From: an uncultured Photobacterium sp.
GTDB taxonomy: Bacteria > Pseudomonadota > Gammaproteobacteria > Enterobacterales > Vibrionaceae
Direction: 5' to 3'
Length of the DNA: 64,000 nt
Assembly (NCBI RefSeq): GCF_947502415.1
Contig: NZ_CANMZV010000013.1
Location: forward strand, 83,702-147,701
Of the stretch, positions 10,085-19,830 are shown one piece after another; within the stretch, counting starts at the first letter, position 1, and each line of letters begins with the position of its first letter. The translations under genes and the position numbers were made by a program. The notes beneath the pieces are model-generated. The model ran no database searches. It had not been told where the DNA came from and saw only the letters and a list, made by a program, of their open reading frames with translations.

Positions 10085-11572
10085 ATGAAAACCTCGCTCC
10101 AGCTCAAAATAGGTCAACAACTGGCAATGACGCCACAGTTGCAGCAAGCAATTCGTCTGTTGCAATTGTCAACCTTGGATCTTCAACAAGAAATTCAAGA
10201 AGCACTGGATGCCAATCCGCTATTGGAGCTGGACGAAAACCTCAATGAAACCGCCTCAGATAATGACGACGGCAAAACTGATGGCCAGGACAACAGTGAA
10301 CTATCAGCTGCAGAGCATGATGCCGCGAGTGAACCGGAACCATTCGATACCTCAGATGCCATCGAACAGCGCGAAATGCCGGAAGAGCTGCCAGTCGACA
10401 CTACCTGGGACGATTTCTACAGTGCAGGTACTGGCAGCACTGGCATAGCTATCGACGATGACATGCCAGTATATCAAGGTGAAACAACTGAGAGCTTGCA
10501 GGACTACCTAATGTGGCAGGTTCAGCTGACCCCGTTTAGCGAAATCGACCTGACCATCGCAACAGCAATTATTGACGCCATTGACGACAAAGGCTACCTA
10601 ACCTGCTCAACCGACGAGATCCTGGAAAGTATCGGCAATAACGAAGTCGAACTGGATGAGGTCGAAGCCGTACTCAAGCGCATCCAGCAGTTCGATCCGC
10701 TGGGCGTGGCCTCCCGCAATCTGCAGGAATGTCTGCTGCTCCAGCTGGCAACTTACCCGGAAGACACCCCTTGGCTTAGCGAGGCAAAAACCTTACTAAA
10801 CCAATATATCAATTTACTTGCCAACCGGGATTACCGCCAACTAATGCGGGAAACCAAGCTGAAAGAACCGGAACTAAAAGCGGTAATGCAGCTGATCCAC
10901 AACCTGGAACCGCGTCCGGGCAACCGGGTCGTCTCCTCCGAAACCGAATATGTAATACCGGATGTCTCTGTATTTAAGGATCACGGCAAATGGGTAGTGA
11001 CTATCAATCCCGATAGTGTGCCTCGGATCCGTGTTAACCAGCAGTACGCCGCGTTAAGCAAAAACACCCGCAACAGTGCAGACAGCCAATTTATCCGCAC
11101 CCACCTTCAGGATGCTAAGTGGCTAATCAAAAGTCTGGAAAGCCGCAATGAAACGCTGCTGAAAGTCGCCCGCTGCATCGTTGAGCACCAACAGGACTTC
11201 TTCGAATACGGTGAAGAAGCCATGAAACCAATGGTACTCAATGATATTGCACTGGCAGTGGACATGCATGAGTCAACGATTTCACGTGTAACAACGCAAA
11301 AATACATGCACACCCCACGTGGTATCTTTGAATTGAAATACTTCTTCTCGAGTCACGTTAGTACGGATAATGGTGGCGAATGCTCGTCAACGGCCATCCG
11401 GGCACTAGTGAAGAAACTGGTTGCCGCTGAAAATCAAGCGAAGCCACTAAGTGACAGTAAAATTGCTACATTACTGGCGGAACAAGGCATCATGGTGGCA
11501 CGGCGTACAATCGCCAAGTACCGTGAATCGCTGGGCATTCCGCCTTCTAATCAGCGAAAACGTCTGCTCTAG
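10085..11572 (+). CDS. rpoN: RNA polymerase sigma-54 factor RpoN
   Basis: RpoN directs transcription from -24/-12 promoters with enhancer-binding ATPases. The 495-residue protein shows all family regions in order: the glutamine-rich activator-interacting region I (residues 1-50, [19 protein letters not shown]), an acidic region II (about 55-120), the core-binding domain, a helix-turn-helix around [17 protein letters not shown], and the RpoN box [10 protein letters not shown] close to the C-terminus. It is followed by hpf, ptsN, rapZ and npr, the standard gammaproteobacterial rpoN cluster. In vibrios it is needed for flagellar and other surface functions; that is family knowledge. Confidence 0.98.
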   Translation: MKTSLQLKIGQQLAMTPQLQQAIRLLQLSTLDLQQEIQEALDANPLLELDENLNETASDNDDGKTDGQDNSELSAAEHDAASEPEPFDTSDAIEQREMPEELPVDTTWDDFYSAGTGSTGIAIDDDMPVYQGETTESLQDYLMWQVQLTPFSEIDLTIATAIIDAIDDKGYLTCSTDEILESIGNNEVELDEVEAVLKRIQQFDPLGVASRNLQECLLLQLATYPEDTPWLSEAKTLLNQYINLLANRDYRQLMRETKLKEPELKAVMQLIHNLEPRPGNRVVSSETEYVIPDVSVFKDHGKWVVTINPDSVPRIRVNQQYAALSKNTRNSADSQFIRTHLQDAKWLIKSLESRNETLLKVARCIVEHQQDFFEYGEEAMKPMVLNDIALAVDMHESTISRVTTQKYMHTPRGIFELKYFFSSHVSTDNGGECSSTAIRALVKKLVAAENQAKPLSDSKIATLLAEQGIMVARRTIAKYRESLGIPPSNQRKRLL

Positions 11573-11599
11573 TCAGGCGAAAACAGAAGGAAGATGTCT

Positions 11600-11887
11600 A
11601 TGCAAATTAATCTCACAGGGCACCACATCGAAATTACCCCGTCTCTACGTGATTACGTAACGACCAAATTTGATAAGCTGGAACGCTTTTTTGATAAGAT
11701 TAATAATGTCCATGTGATCCTGAATGTTGAAAAATTACAGCAGGTCGCGGAGGCCACCCTGCACATTAACGCAGGGGAAATCCACGCTAAGGCGGATTCT
11801 GAAAATATGTATGCAGCAATTGACGCGTTAACTGATAAACTGGTTCGTCAACTCAACAAACACAAAGACAAGCTCAATAGCCACTAA
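11600..11887 (+). CDS. hpf: Ribosome hibernation promoting factor (short form)
   Basis: Hpf binds the 30S decoding region in stationary phase and promotes 100S ribosome dimers. The product is a single S30AE domain of 95 residues with no long C-terminal dimerisation tail, i.e. the short gammaproteobacterial form. I chose ATG 11600 (MQINLTGHHIEITP): it matches E. coli Hpf in length and start, and AGGA lies 8 bases upstream. The ATG at 11594 would add two residues and stands only two bases from the ribosome site. Confidence 0.95.
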   Translation: MQINLTGHHIEITPSLRDYVTTKFDKLERFFDKINNVHVILNVEKLQQVAEATLHINAGEIHAKADSENMYAAIDALTDKLVRQLNKHKDKLNSH

Positions 11888-11889
11888 TC

Positions 11890-12339
11890 ATGCAACTGAG
11901 TAATGTACTGAGCCTGGACTGCACTAAAAGTGCAGTCCACTGCTCCAGCAAAAAACGAGCCCTTGAAATCATCAGCGAAATTGCTGCTGAGCACCTGGAC
12001 CAAAACCCCCAACCACTGTTCGAGTGTATGCTGAGCCGTGAGAAAATGGGGAGTACAGGTATAGGTAATGGCATCGCAATCCCCCATGGGCGCATCCACA
12101 ACAGCGAGCAAGCCATCGCCGTGCTGATCCAATGCCAGAACCCAATCCAGTTCGATGCCATCGACAATCAACCTGTCGACCTCTTGTTTGCCCTGCTCGT
12201 TCCCGATGAACAATGCCAGGAACACTTGAAAACTCTCTCCTGTATGGCTGAAAAGCTCAGCAACAAGCAAATCTGCAAACAGCTACGTACCGCAAAAAGC
12301 GATGAAGAGCTTTATCAAATCCTCACCTGTGATTCATAA
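11890..12339 (+). CDS. ptsN: PTS IIA-like nitrogen regulatory protein PtsN (EIIA-Ntr)
   Basis: EIIA-Ntr is the terminal phospho-acceptor of the nitrogen-related PTS and regulates potassium transport and other targets. The 149-residue product is one EIIA type-2 domain, with the phosphorylated histidine at about residue 66 in GIAIPHGRI. It starts two bases after hpf. The phosphodonor EI-Ntr (PtsP) is not in the window. Confidence 0.95.
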   Translation: MQLSNVLSLDCTKSAVHCSSKKRALEIISEIAAEHLDQNPQPLFECMLSREKMGSTGIGNGIAIPHGRIHNSEQAIAVLIQCQNPIQFDAIDNQPVDLLFALLVPDEQCQEHLKTLSCMAEKLSNKQICKQLRTAKSDEELYQILTCDS

Positions 12340-12379
12340 TGAGCATCTCCACCATCCCGTTAGTTAAGGTATGCTAACC

Positions 12380-13231
12380 ATGAAGTTAATGGTCGTAAGC
12401 GGACGCTCAGGCTCTGGTAAATCCATAGCCTTGCGTGTATTGGAAGATCTGGGTTACTACTGCGTTGATAACCTGCCAGTTAACCTGCTACCCCAGTTTG
12501 TCACTACAGTTGAGGGCAACCAGCAAGATATCGCGGTCAGTATCGATGTCCGCAATATGCCAGACAGGCCCGAAGAGATCCGCCTGACTCTGGGGGCATT
12601 GAGCCAAAAGCTGGATGTCAACGTACTGTTCCTTGATGCCGACGACAAAGAACTGGTCAAACGCTACAGCGAAACTCGCCGCCTGCACCCACTGTCACGA
12701 AATAACATGAGCCTGGAGCAAGCCATCCAGTCTGAGAGTGCCCGTCTCTCTGAACTGAAAGAACATGCCGACCTTGTTATCGATACCACCAGCAAATCGA
12801 TCCACGATCTAAGCGAAACAGTACGCAGCCGCGTACTTGGGCGAAGTACCCGCGAACTGGTTATGGTCTTCGAATCTTTTGGCTTCAAGCACGGATTGCC
12901 AACTGATGCTGACTATGTCTTTGATGTTCGCTTTCTGCCGAACCCGCACTGGATCCCGGAACTCAAGCCGCTTACTGGGCTGGATCAGGGCGTCAAGGAG
13001 TACCTTTCCGGCCATTCCGAAGTCAACCAGCTGATCTACCAGATCCGCAATTTCATTGAAACTTGGCTTCCGATGCTGGAGAAAAACAACCGTAGCTATG
13101 TCACTGTCGCCATTGGTTGTACTGGCGGCCAACATCGCTCAGTCTACGTCGCCCAACAGCTTGCCGATCATTTTCGCAATGAAGGTCATCAAATCCAGGT
13201 ACGCCACCGGACCCTGGAAGCCAGCGCATGA
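12380..13231 (+). CDS. rapZ: RapZ, RNase adapter protein
   Basis: RapZ binds regulatory sRNAs and delivers them to RNase E, controlling glucosamine-6-phosphate synthase. The N-terminal kinase-like domain has Walker [10 protein letters not shown], and the C-terminal RNA-binding domain includes [17 protein letters not shown] and the basic RHRTLEA end. I chose ATG 12380 ([11 protein letters not shown], 283 residues), since the spacing to Walker A equals that of E. coli RapZ. The ATG at 12371 abuts its only AAGG. Its stop overlaps npr (ATGA). Confidence 0.95.
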   Translation: MKLMVVSGRSGSGKSIALRVLEDLGYYCVDNLPVNLLPQFVTTVEGNQQDIAVSIDVRNMPDRPEEIRLTLGALSQKLDVNVLFLDADDKELVKRYSETRRLHPLSRNNMSLEQAIQSESARLSELKEHADLVIDTTSKSIHDLSETVRSRVLGRSTRELVMVFESFGFKHGLPTDADYVFDVRFLPNPHWIPELKPLTGLDQGVKEYLSGHSEVNQLIYQIRNFIETWLPMLEKNNRSYVTVAIGCTGGQHRSVYVAQQLADHFRNEGHQIQVRHRTLEASA

Positions 13232-13503
13232 GTGTCCTAAGCCGACAACTTTTCATCAATAACCGCCTGGGACTACATGCCCGGGCAGCTATCAAACTGG
13301 TTGAACTGGCGCAAAGCTTCGAAGCGACCGTTACTATCAGTAACGACGAAAAAAGTGCAACGGCTGATAGTGTGATGGGGCTACTGATGCTGGAATCTGC
13401 TCAGGGGCAACAAGTGTGTGTCAGCGCTGAAGGCCGAGATGCCGAAGCCGCACTATCCGCGGTGTCGGAGCTAATCGAAGCTGGATTTGACGAAGAAAAC
13501 TAA
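13228..13503 (+). CDS. ptsO: NPr, phosphocarrier protein of the nitrogen PTS
   Basis: A 91-residue HPr-like protein that passes phosphate from EI-Ntr to EIIA-Ntr. The active histidine is H17 in [11 protein letters not shown], and the regulatory-serine region reads [10 protein letters not shown]. The start overlaps rapZ by four bases. It is the last gene of the rpoN cluster before a 321-base gap. Confidence 0.95.
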   Translation: MSVLSRQLFINNRLGLHARAAIKLVELAQSFEATVTISNDEKSATADSVMGLLMLESAQGQQVCVSAEGRDAEAALSAVSELIEAGFDEEN

Positions 13504-13824
13504 CTTCCCGTTAAAGAGCAAACATCGCCAATCAGGCAGATAACAGGAATGATCAAAAGCGAAATTGAACTTAACTCGCTCGTCATCATTCCTTTCTCAC
13601 CCTCCGCCGATTCCTCACAAAGATTAAATCTTTATTTCCTCTCAGATCTGGTGAGACAATCACCTTAGTATTGCGTTAGAATTCAGATTATTGCGCCGCC
13701 ATACCTAACAGAGCACACCCAGTACAACAGCCAGCAATGCTTCATTGGCATTTCACCTGTTCACTTCTATCTTCCGTTAAAGGTATCGCGGCTGGCATCA
13801 AGGTAATTTGGGGTATCACAACCA
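13504..13824 (+). promoter_or_regulatory. Intergenic region npr / mgtE with a long hairpin
   Basis: About 320 bases without a gene. The main structure is an interrupted hairpin at 13545-13593: outer arms AGGAATGAT and ATCATTCCT pair perfectly over nine bases, inner arms AGCGA and TCGCT pair over five. It is followed by a short pyrimidine stretch (TTCTC), not a real T run, so it is either a weak terminator for the rpoN cluster or a leader element for mgtE. I do not recognise an M-box magnesium riboswitch here. Confidence 0.5.
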
Positions 13825-15183
13825 ATGGCGGATGTACTAGAACAAGATCAGACGCATCAGACGCTGCAAGAAGTCAACCAAGCGCTTGAAAACGGCATGT
13901 TTGTCCATGTCCGCCGAATGCTTCAAGATATGGAGCCGGAAGATATTGCGCACCTGCTGGAAGCCTCTCCGCCCAAGGAGCGTCAGGTATTATGGCAGCT
14001 AACTGATCCGGAAGAACAAGGTGAAATCCTTGATGAACTGTCGGAAGATGTAAAAGACGGTATCGTCTTACAGATGGCACCGGACAAACTGGCAGCCGTC
14101 ACCGAAGGGATGGAAACCGATGATGTCGCCTACGTCCTGAGAAGCCTGCCCGACGAGAAATACCGGGAAGTGCTGGCGCAGATGGATGCTACCGATCGAC
14201 ACCGCGTCGAAAAGGCCCTGGCCTACCCGGAAGAAACGGCCGGCGGTATGATGAGTACCGACTTCATCACCATCCGGGGGGATGTCACGGCCGATGTAGT
14301 ATTGCGTTACTTGCGTATGAAAGGCGAGTTGCCGGAAGCCACCGATGCCCTGTACGTATTGGATCAAAACGAAAAGCTGATTGGCCACCTGTCACTATCG
14401 ACCCTTATCACCACCCAACCAGATACCGACATCCAGGAAGTCATGGACGATGCCGACGAAGCCATCGCTGTTGATATGGATGACAGTGAAGTCGCTAATC
14501 TGTTCGAGCGCCGCAACTGGCTGTCGGCACCGGTCGTCGATCCGGATAACCACTTGGTCGGCCGTATCACCATCGATGACGTCGTTGATATCATCCGTGA
14601 AGATGCAGAACACTCCATGATGAGTATGGCTGGTATGGACGATGACGAAGATACCTTTGCCCCAGTCCTGAAATCAGCCCGTCGCCGAAGTATCTGGCTG
14701 GGAGTCAATGTTCTGGCCGCGTTGGCAGCAGCATCAGTATCCAACATGTTTGAAGAAACCCTGGATCAAATGGCGGCAATTGCAATTTTGATGACCATTG
14801 TCCCGTCAATGGGCGGGGTTGCCGGTAACCAGACTGTCGCTCTGGTGATCCGAGGCCTGGCTGTCGGCCATATCGGTGATACAAACACCCGCTGGTTGCT
14901 CAGCAAAGAAGCCCGGGTAGGATTAATTAACGGCATTCTATGGGCTGCGATCATCGGTGGGGTGGTCACGGTATGGAAACAAAATCTGTTGCTCGGTGCC
15001 ATTATCGCCGGGGCAATGATGACCAATTTACTGGTGGCCGGAGTTGCCGGGGTCTGTATCCCTGTTCTGCTCAAAAAGCTCAATATCGACCCCGCACTGG
15101 CCGGAGGCATGGCGCTGACGACCATCACCGATATTGTCGGCCTGTCAGTCTTCCTTGGAATGGCGACAATATTCCTGATATAG
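13825..15183 (+). CDS. mgtE: MgtE magnesium transporter
   Basis: MgtE is a magnesium-gated Mg2+ channel of the inner membrane. The 452-residue protein has the full family layout: an N-terminal superhelical MgtE_N domain rich in acidic residues (about 20-130), two CBS domains (about 135-260, with VVDPDNHLVGRITIDDVVDII), a connecting helix, and five membrane segments at the C-terminus. The pore region includes PSMGGVAGNQTVALVIRG and the conserved acidic TTITDIVGLSVF. The start ATG at 13825 is preceded by no strong ribosome site. It converges on pmbA. Confidence 0.96.
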   Translation: MADVLEQDQTHQTLQEVNQALENGMFVHVRRMLQDMEPEDIAHLLEASPPKERQVLWQLTDPEEQGEILDELSEDVKDGIVLQMAPDKLAAVTEGMETDDVAYVLRSLPDEKYREVLAQMDATDRHRVEKALAYPEETAGGMMSTDFITIRGDVTADVVLRYLRMKGELPEATDALYVLDQNEKLIGHLSLSTLITTQPDTDIQEVMDDADEAIAVDMDDSEVANLFERRNWLSAPVVDPDNHLVGRITIDDVVDIIREDAEHSMMSMAGMDDDEDTFAPVLKSARRRSIWLGVNVLAALAAASVSNMFEETLDQMAAIAILMTIVPSMGGVAGNQTVALVIRGLAVGHIGDTNTRWLLSKEARVGLINGILWAAIIGGVVTVWKQNLLLGAIIAGAMMTNLLVAGVAGVCIPVLLKKLNIDPALAGGMALTTITDIVGLSVFLGMATIFLI

Positions 15184-15204
15184 CAGCCACACAAACTATG
15201 AAGC

Positions 15205-15243
15205 AAAAAAAAAAAGCGAGAGCCACTTGGCCCTCGCTTTTTT
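15205..15243. terminator. Bidirectional terminator between mgtE and pmbA
   Basis: A run of A, then AGCGAG-A-GCC / GGC-C-CTCGCT stem, then a run of T. It is symmetric enough to serve both convergent genes. Confidence 0.9.
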
Positions 15244-15263
15244 AATGCATTCAGTAATTGTTA

Positions 15264-16607
15264 TTACTCACCAGCAATCTTCATCGTATCCAACAAGATA
15301 GAACCTGTCTGGATCTGGCTGCGAGTTTCAGTATCGGTACCAATCGCAACGATATTCTGCATCATGTCAGTAAGGTTACCCGCAATCGTCACTTCGCTGA
15401 CAGGGAACTGAATTTCACCGTTCTCAACCCAGAAACCAGCCGCACCACGGGAATAATCGCCGGTCACGATATTAACGCCCTGTCCCATCAGCTCAGTTAC
15501 CAACAAGCCGCGATCCATCTTCTTCAGCATCTGCTCAAAGCTCTCACCAGTCGACTTGACCTGCCAGTTGTGAATACCACCAGCATGACCGGTTGGCTGA
15601 CGCCCAAGTTTACGTGCCGCATAGCTGGTCATCAGGTAGGTCTGCAGTACGCCAGACTGAATAATCTCACGATCGTGAGTTGCCAGCCCCTCACTATCAA
15701 ACGGCGTACTCGCCATACCACGCAATACATGCGGACGCTCGCTGATATCCAGCCATTCAGGGAAGATCTGCTCACCCAGCTTATCCAGCAAGAATGACGA
15801 TTTACGATACAGGTTAGAGCCACTGATCCCCATCACCAAGTGACCAAACAAGCCGGTAGCAATATCAGCAGCAAACATAATTGGAGCTTCGCGTGTGGTC
15901 AGCTTCTGCGGGTCAATACGGCCGACTGTACGCTCTGCCGCATGCTGGCCGACTTTTTCTGGAGTCCAGAGATCGCAAGCACGGCGCGCAGTGGTGTAGC
16001 TGTAATCACGCTCCATCTCACCATTTTTGCCTTCGGCAATCACGCAGCAGCTGGTGCTGTGACGGCTGGAAGCATAACTGGCCAACATACCGTGGCTATT
16101 ACCGTAAACACGAATACCATAATGGCTATCATAGCTGGCACCATCGCTCTGCTTTATACGAGAGTCTGAATCCAGTGCTGCCTGCTCTGCCCGGACTGCA
16201 ATTGATGCCGCGCGCTCCGGTTCTGGCTCATCCGGATGGAAAAGGTCCAAATCTGGGATATCCCTAGCCATCAGCTCAGCAGGGCCAGGACCGGCATAAG
16301 GGTCTTCTGAGGTATAACGGGCAATATCCAAAGCGGCTGCAACAGTCTGGGCAATCGCATTCTCACTCAGATCCGATGTAGAGGCACTCCCTTTACGTTG
16401 GCCGCGATAGACGGTGATACCGAGCGCACCGTCACTATTAAATTCCACATTCTCAACGTCACACATACGCGTGGACACGCTGATACCTGTGGTTTTGTTA
16501 ATAGCAACTTCAGCTGCGTCTGCCTGCTTACCTGCCAGCTCCAATGCTCTTGCAACTGCAGCTTCCAGCTCTACGCGCTGCTGTGCGACCTGTTCTCTTA
16601 CGTCCAT
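15264..16607 (-). CDS. pmbA: TldE/PmbA, TldD/E protease subunit
   Basis: PmbA (TldE) pairs with TldD to form a heterodimeric metalloprotease that matures microcin B17 and degrades CcdA in E. coli. The 447-residue protein belongs to the U62 family; like other TldE proteins it lacks the HExxxH zinc motif that TldD carries. Landmarks are [15 protein letters not shown] near residue 90, a central [13 protein letters not shown], and the [17 protein letters not shown] segment near the C-terminus. The darP gene diverges from it, and tldD lies just beyond on the same strand, so both subunits are encoded within 3.7 kb here. Confidence 0.95.
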   Translation of the reverse strand: MDVREQVAQQRVELEAAVARALELAGKQADAAEVAINKTTGISVSTRMCDVENVEFNSDGALGITVYRGQRKGSASTSDLSENAIAQTVAAALDIARYTSEDPYAGPGPAELMARDIPDLDLFHPDEPEPERAASIAVRAEQAALDSDSRIKQSDGASYDSHYGIRVYGNSHGMLASYASSRHSTSCCVIAEGKNGEMERDYSYTTARRACDLWTPEKVGQHAAERTVGRIDPQKLTTREAPIMFAADIATGLFGHLVMGISGSNLYRKSSFLLDKLGEQIFPEWLDISERPHVLRGMASTPFDSEGLATHDREIIQSGVLQTYLMTSYAARKLGRQPTGHAGGIHNWQVKSTGESFEQMLKKMDRGLLVTELMGQGVNIVTGDYSRGAAGFWVENGEIQFPVSEVTIAGNLTDMMQNIVAIGTDTETRSQIQTGSILLDTMKIAGE

Positions 16608-16837
16608 ACCTTCACTTTCTCAGAGGGATGATAAACACTTTCAATAAGTTAACTGACTGTCTGACAGGTAATTTACTGAGACGGGGATCATGATAATGAC
16701 TAGCACCGCTTCAACCGACGCTGATAGGCGCTTTATTTAGTATTACCTATAGGATAACACCGTGAGACAGGAATTTGCGCCCCAAATCACGATTAAACTG
16801 ATAAAATAGAGCCATTAACTTCTTTAGTGAGCCTGTT

Positions 16838-17362
16838 ATGAGCCGTAAAAACCAGAAAGCCCCTTGGGAAGAGGAAGAAGAAATCATCTGGGTAAGTAAG
16901 TCCGAGATGAAGCGCGACATGGAAGCCCTACAAAAAATTGGTGAAGAGCTGGTTGAGCTTAAGCCTAATGCACTGGCAAAGATTCCGCTGGATGAAGATC
17001 TACTGGATGCTATCCGCGATGCACAGCGCTTTAAAAACGAAGCCCGCCGCCGTCAGTTACAACGAATTGGCAAGCTAATGCGCCAAGTTGAGGTCGAGCC
17101 AATCCAGAACGCTCTGGACATGCTGCGAAACAAACACTCACAGGCGACAGTTGCCCTGCGCAAGCTGGAACAAAAACGTGACAAGCTGATCGAAAATGGT
17201 GACAGCATGATCAATGCCATCATGGTTGATCACCCGGAAGCTGACCGTCAGCGCCTGCGCCAGCTTGTTCGCCAGGCGAACAAAGAAAAAGCACAAAGCA
17301 AACCGGCTAAAGCCTACCGTGAAATCTTCCAGTACCTGAAAGAGCTATACCTGGAAGACTAA
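16838..17362 (+). CDS. darP: DarP (YjgA), ribosome-associated protein
   Basis: A 174-residue, highly charged helical protein of the DUF615/YjgA family. In E. coli DarP binds late 50S subunits and helps assembly of the peptidyl-transferase centre. The sequence includes the family start ([24 protein letters not shown] is the recognisable region, residues 8-31) and [10 protein letters not shown] near the C-terminus. It diverges from pmbA and converges on tldD; the E. coli pmbA-yjgA divergence is preserved. Confidence 0.93.
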   Translation: MSRKNQKAPWEEEEEIIWVSKSEMKRDMEALQKIGEELVELKPNALAKIPLDEDLLDAIRDAQRFKNEARRRQLQRIGKLMRQVEVEPIQNALDMLRNKHSQATVALRKLEQKRDKLIENGDSMINAIMVDHPEADRQRLRQLVRQANKEKAQSKPAKAYREIFQYLKELYLED

Positions 17363-17422
17363 CCGCCAAGGCAATCCAGCTGTTAGCAACGACACTGTAG
17401 TCATACTAAAAATAGCCATATA

Positions 17423-17453
17423 AAAAATGCCAGCATCGTTGCTGGCATTTTAT
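17423..17453. terminator. Bidirectional terminator between darP and tldD
   Basis: AATGCCAGC, loop ATCGTT-like, GCTGGCATT, flanked by A and T runs. It serves the convergent darP and tldD genes. Confidence 0.9.
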
Positions 17454-17480
17454 TGTCTAACAGTTGGGTGTTACACGCGG

Positions 17481-18926
17481 TTACTGCGTCCCACCGACAG
17501 TCATTGAGTCAATTTTCAGGGTTGGCTGACCAACACCTACTGGCACGCTCTGACCGGCCTTGCCACATACGCCAACGCCACGGTCGATATCCAGATCATT
17601 ACCTACCATCGACACTTTTTGCATCGCCTCAATACCACTGCCAATCAAGGTTGCCCCTTTGATCGGGCGGGTGATCTTACCGTTTTCAATCAGGTAGGCT
17701 TCCGACGCAGAGAAAACAAACTTACCCGAAGTGATATCAACCTGGCCACCACCAAAGTTAGGGGCATAGATCCCCTGCTTCACGCTGCCGATGATCTCTT
17801 CCGGAGTGTGCTCACCCGGCAACATATAAGTATTAGTCATACGCGGCATAGGTAGGTGAGCATAAGACTCACGGCGACCATTACCGGTTGGATTAACGCC
17901 CATCAAACGTGCATTAAGCTTATCCTGCATATAGCCTTTGAGCTTACCGCCTTCAACCAGCACATTGTATTGTCCCGGTGTCCCCTCATCATCGATATTA
18001 ATCGAGCCGCGACGATTGACCAAGGTGCCGTCATCGACAATGGTGCACAATGGTGAAGTGACTTGTTCACCCATATGACCAGCAAACATCGACGAACCTT
18101 TGCGGTTAAAGTCACCTTCCAAACCGTGACCTACCGCTTCATGCAGTAGCACTCCCGGCCAGCCGGCACCCAGTACGACCGGCATCGTTCCGGCAGGCGC
18201 AGCATCTGCATCAATATTGATCAGTGCCTGACGAAGTGCCTCGTCTGCATAATTCAAGGCGATCGATTTACCGTTTTCCTCATTCAGGAAATACTCATAA
18301 CCGTAACGGCCACCACCACCGGCACTGCCGTGCTCACGCTTGTCGCCTTTTTCAATCAACACACTGACAGACAAACGTACCAACGGGCGGATATCAGCAG
18401 CGTAAGTGCCATCCAGAGCAGCTACCAGTACCTGCTCATAAACACCATTAATACTGACAGAGACTTCCTTGACCAGCGGCTCTTTGGTACGGATATAGCG
18501 GTCAATTTCCTCAAGCAAGGCAATCTTCTGATGTTTGTCAAAACTGCCCAGCGGATCCACCGGAGCATAGATTCCCGCAGGAGAAACAGGACTAAATGCC
18601 TGAACCTTACCCTGGCCGCCACCACGAACAATACCACGGGCCGCTTTGGCACTCTGAGTCAGTGCTAACTGGTTAATTTGATCGGAATAGGCAAATCCCG
18701 TCTTTTCACCAGATACCGCGCGAACACCGACACCTCGGTCGATATTGAACGAGCCATCCTTGATAATACTGTCTTCCAGAACCAAGGATTCATGCCAGCA
18801 AGACTGAAAATAAATATCGGCATAATCCACATCCCGAGCAGCAATCAGCCCCAGAATTTGACTTAATTCGTCGCGCCCCAGCCCAGACTGGGCCAACATG
18901 GTATTTTCTACAGTTTCCAGAGTCAT
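17481..18926 (-). CDS. tldD: TldD metalloprotease subunit
   Basis: TldD is the catalytic partner of PmbA. The 481-residue protein contains the zinc-binding motif [11 protein letters not shown] (HExxxH) about halfway along, followed by a third ligand region near the C-terminal [13 protein letters not shown] segment. Family start features ([30 protein letters not shown]) are clear. It lies 22 bases downstream of the Nit1-like amidase, and the yhdP-amidase-tldD run probably forms an operon. Confidence 0.96.
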   Translation of the reverse strand: MTLETVENTMLAQSGLGRDELSQILGLIAARDVDYADIYFQSCWHESLVLEDSIIKDGSFNIDRGVGVRAVSGEKTGFAYSDQINQLALTQSAKAARGIVRGGGQGKVQAFSPVSPAGIYAPVDPLGSFDKHQKIALLEEIDRYIRTKEPLVKEVSVSINGVYEQVLVAALDGTYAADIRPLVRLSVSVLIEKGDKREHGSAGGGGRYGYEYFLNEENGKSIALNYADEALRQALINIDADAAPAGTMPVVLGAGWPGVLLHEAVGHGLEGDFNRKGSSMFAGHMGEQVTSPLCTIVDDGTLVNRRGSINIDDEGTPGQYNVLVEGGKLKGYMQDKLNARLMGVNPTGNGRRESYAHLPMPRMTNTYMLPGEHTPEEIIGSVKQGIYAPNFGGGQVDITSGKFVFSASEAYLIENGKITRPIKGATLIGSGIEAMQKVSMVGNDLDIDRGVGVCGKAGQSVPVGVGQPTLKIDSMTVGGTQ

Positions 18927-18948
18927 TCACTTTGCTCTTGTAAGGTAT

Positions 18949-19767
18949 CTATCGCTGATGAACGCCTAATCGCGCATGTTTCACCAACGGCATATTTGTT
19001 CTGATAGCCTGGCTTAAATTCAAATCCAGATCAGCCGTCAGGACACCGGTTCCCTCTTTTTGACAGGTAACCACTTGTCCCCAAGGGTCGATAATCATCG
19101 AGTGCCCCCATGTTTCACGGCCCTCATTATGTTCCCCCCACTGGGCCGCAGCCACAATCCAGCACTGGGTCTCTACGGCTCTTGCCCGAAGCAAAACATC
19201 CCAATGAGCCTTCCCGGTAACTTTGGTAAATGCTGCCGGCACCACAATTATATCAGCGCCCTGCTCTCTCAATGCGGCATACAGTTGAGGGAACCGAATA
19301 TCATAACAGATTGATAATCCGATGTTACCAAAGGGAGTCGGCACCACTTTCACTTCTCGCCCCGGCTGAAACGTATCGGATTCCCGGTAGCTCTGGTACT
19401 GATCTTCAACCTCAACATCGAACATATGCATTTTGTCATAATGCGCCTGGCACTGTCCCTGATCATCAAACAATAGCGCCGTTGTGGTGATCGCATCATC
19501 TGGCTGACGGATAGGCATCGAGCCAACCAGCAGCCAGATCCCGAGCTGTTTACTCTGGGCGGATAGCTCAGCTTGCAACGGGCCATTTCCTAAGGGCTCG
19601 GCATGGCGATGGTAGTCCGCTCGAGAACCAAACACCAGACAGTTTTCTGGCGTGACAACCAATTTAGCTCCCTGTAATTGCAAGCCCTTGAGTTTCTTCT
19701 TCAGCTTTCGTAAATTCACTTCAGGATCGGCACCTGAATTCATCTGTACGACACCTACTTTTGCCAT
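18949..19767 (-). CDS. Nit1-like carbon-nitrogen hydrolase, probable deaminated glutathione amidase
   Basis: A 272-residue nitrilase-superfamily amidase with the Glu-Lys-Cys triad visible: E in VVTPENC, K in HYDKMHMFDVE, C in LSICYDIRFPQLYAAL. The segments TGKAHWDVLLRARAVETQ and WGHSMIIDPWG closely resemble Nit1 proteins, which hydrolyse deaminated glutathione made by transaminase side reactions (a metabolite-repair enzyme). That substrate is inferred from family similarity; another omega-amidase or ureidopropionase-like activity is possible. No signal peptide, so it is cytoplasmic. It lies between yhdP and tldD, an insertion relative to the E. coli rng-yhdP-tldD order. Confidence 0.88.
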   Translation of the reverse strand: MAKVGVVQMNSGADPEVNLRKLKKKLKGLQLQGAKLVVTPENCLVFGSRADYHRHAEPLGNGPLQAELSAQSKQLGIWLLVGSMPIRQPDDAITTTALLFDDQGQCQAHYDKMHMFDVEVEDQYQSYRESDTFQPGREVKVVPTPFGNIGLSICYDIRFPQLYAALREQGADIIVVPAAFTKVTGKAHWDVLLRARAVETQCWIVAAAQWGEHNEGRETWGHSMIIDPWGQVVTCQKEGTGVLTADLDLNLSQAIRTNMPLVKHARLGVHQR

Positions 19768-19830
19768 CTTTCAATTCCTTTTTTAACGCTTCATGCCAAT
19801 CCATTATGTCTGTATTAAATGTCGTTTTTC

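Noticed and set aside
13504..13824. M-box magnesium riboswitch before mgtE
   Set aside because: I could not find the conserved core segments; only a long hairpin is present.
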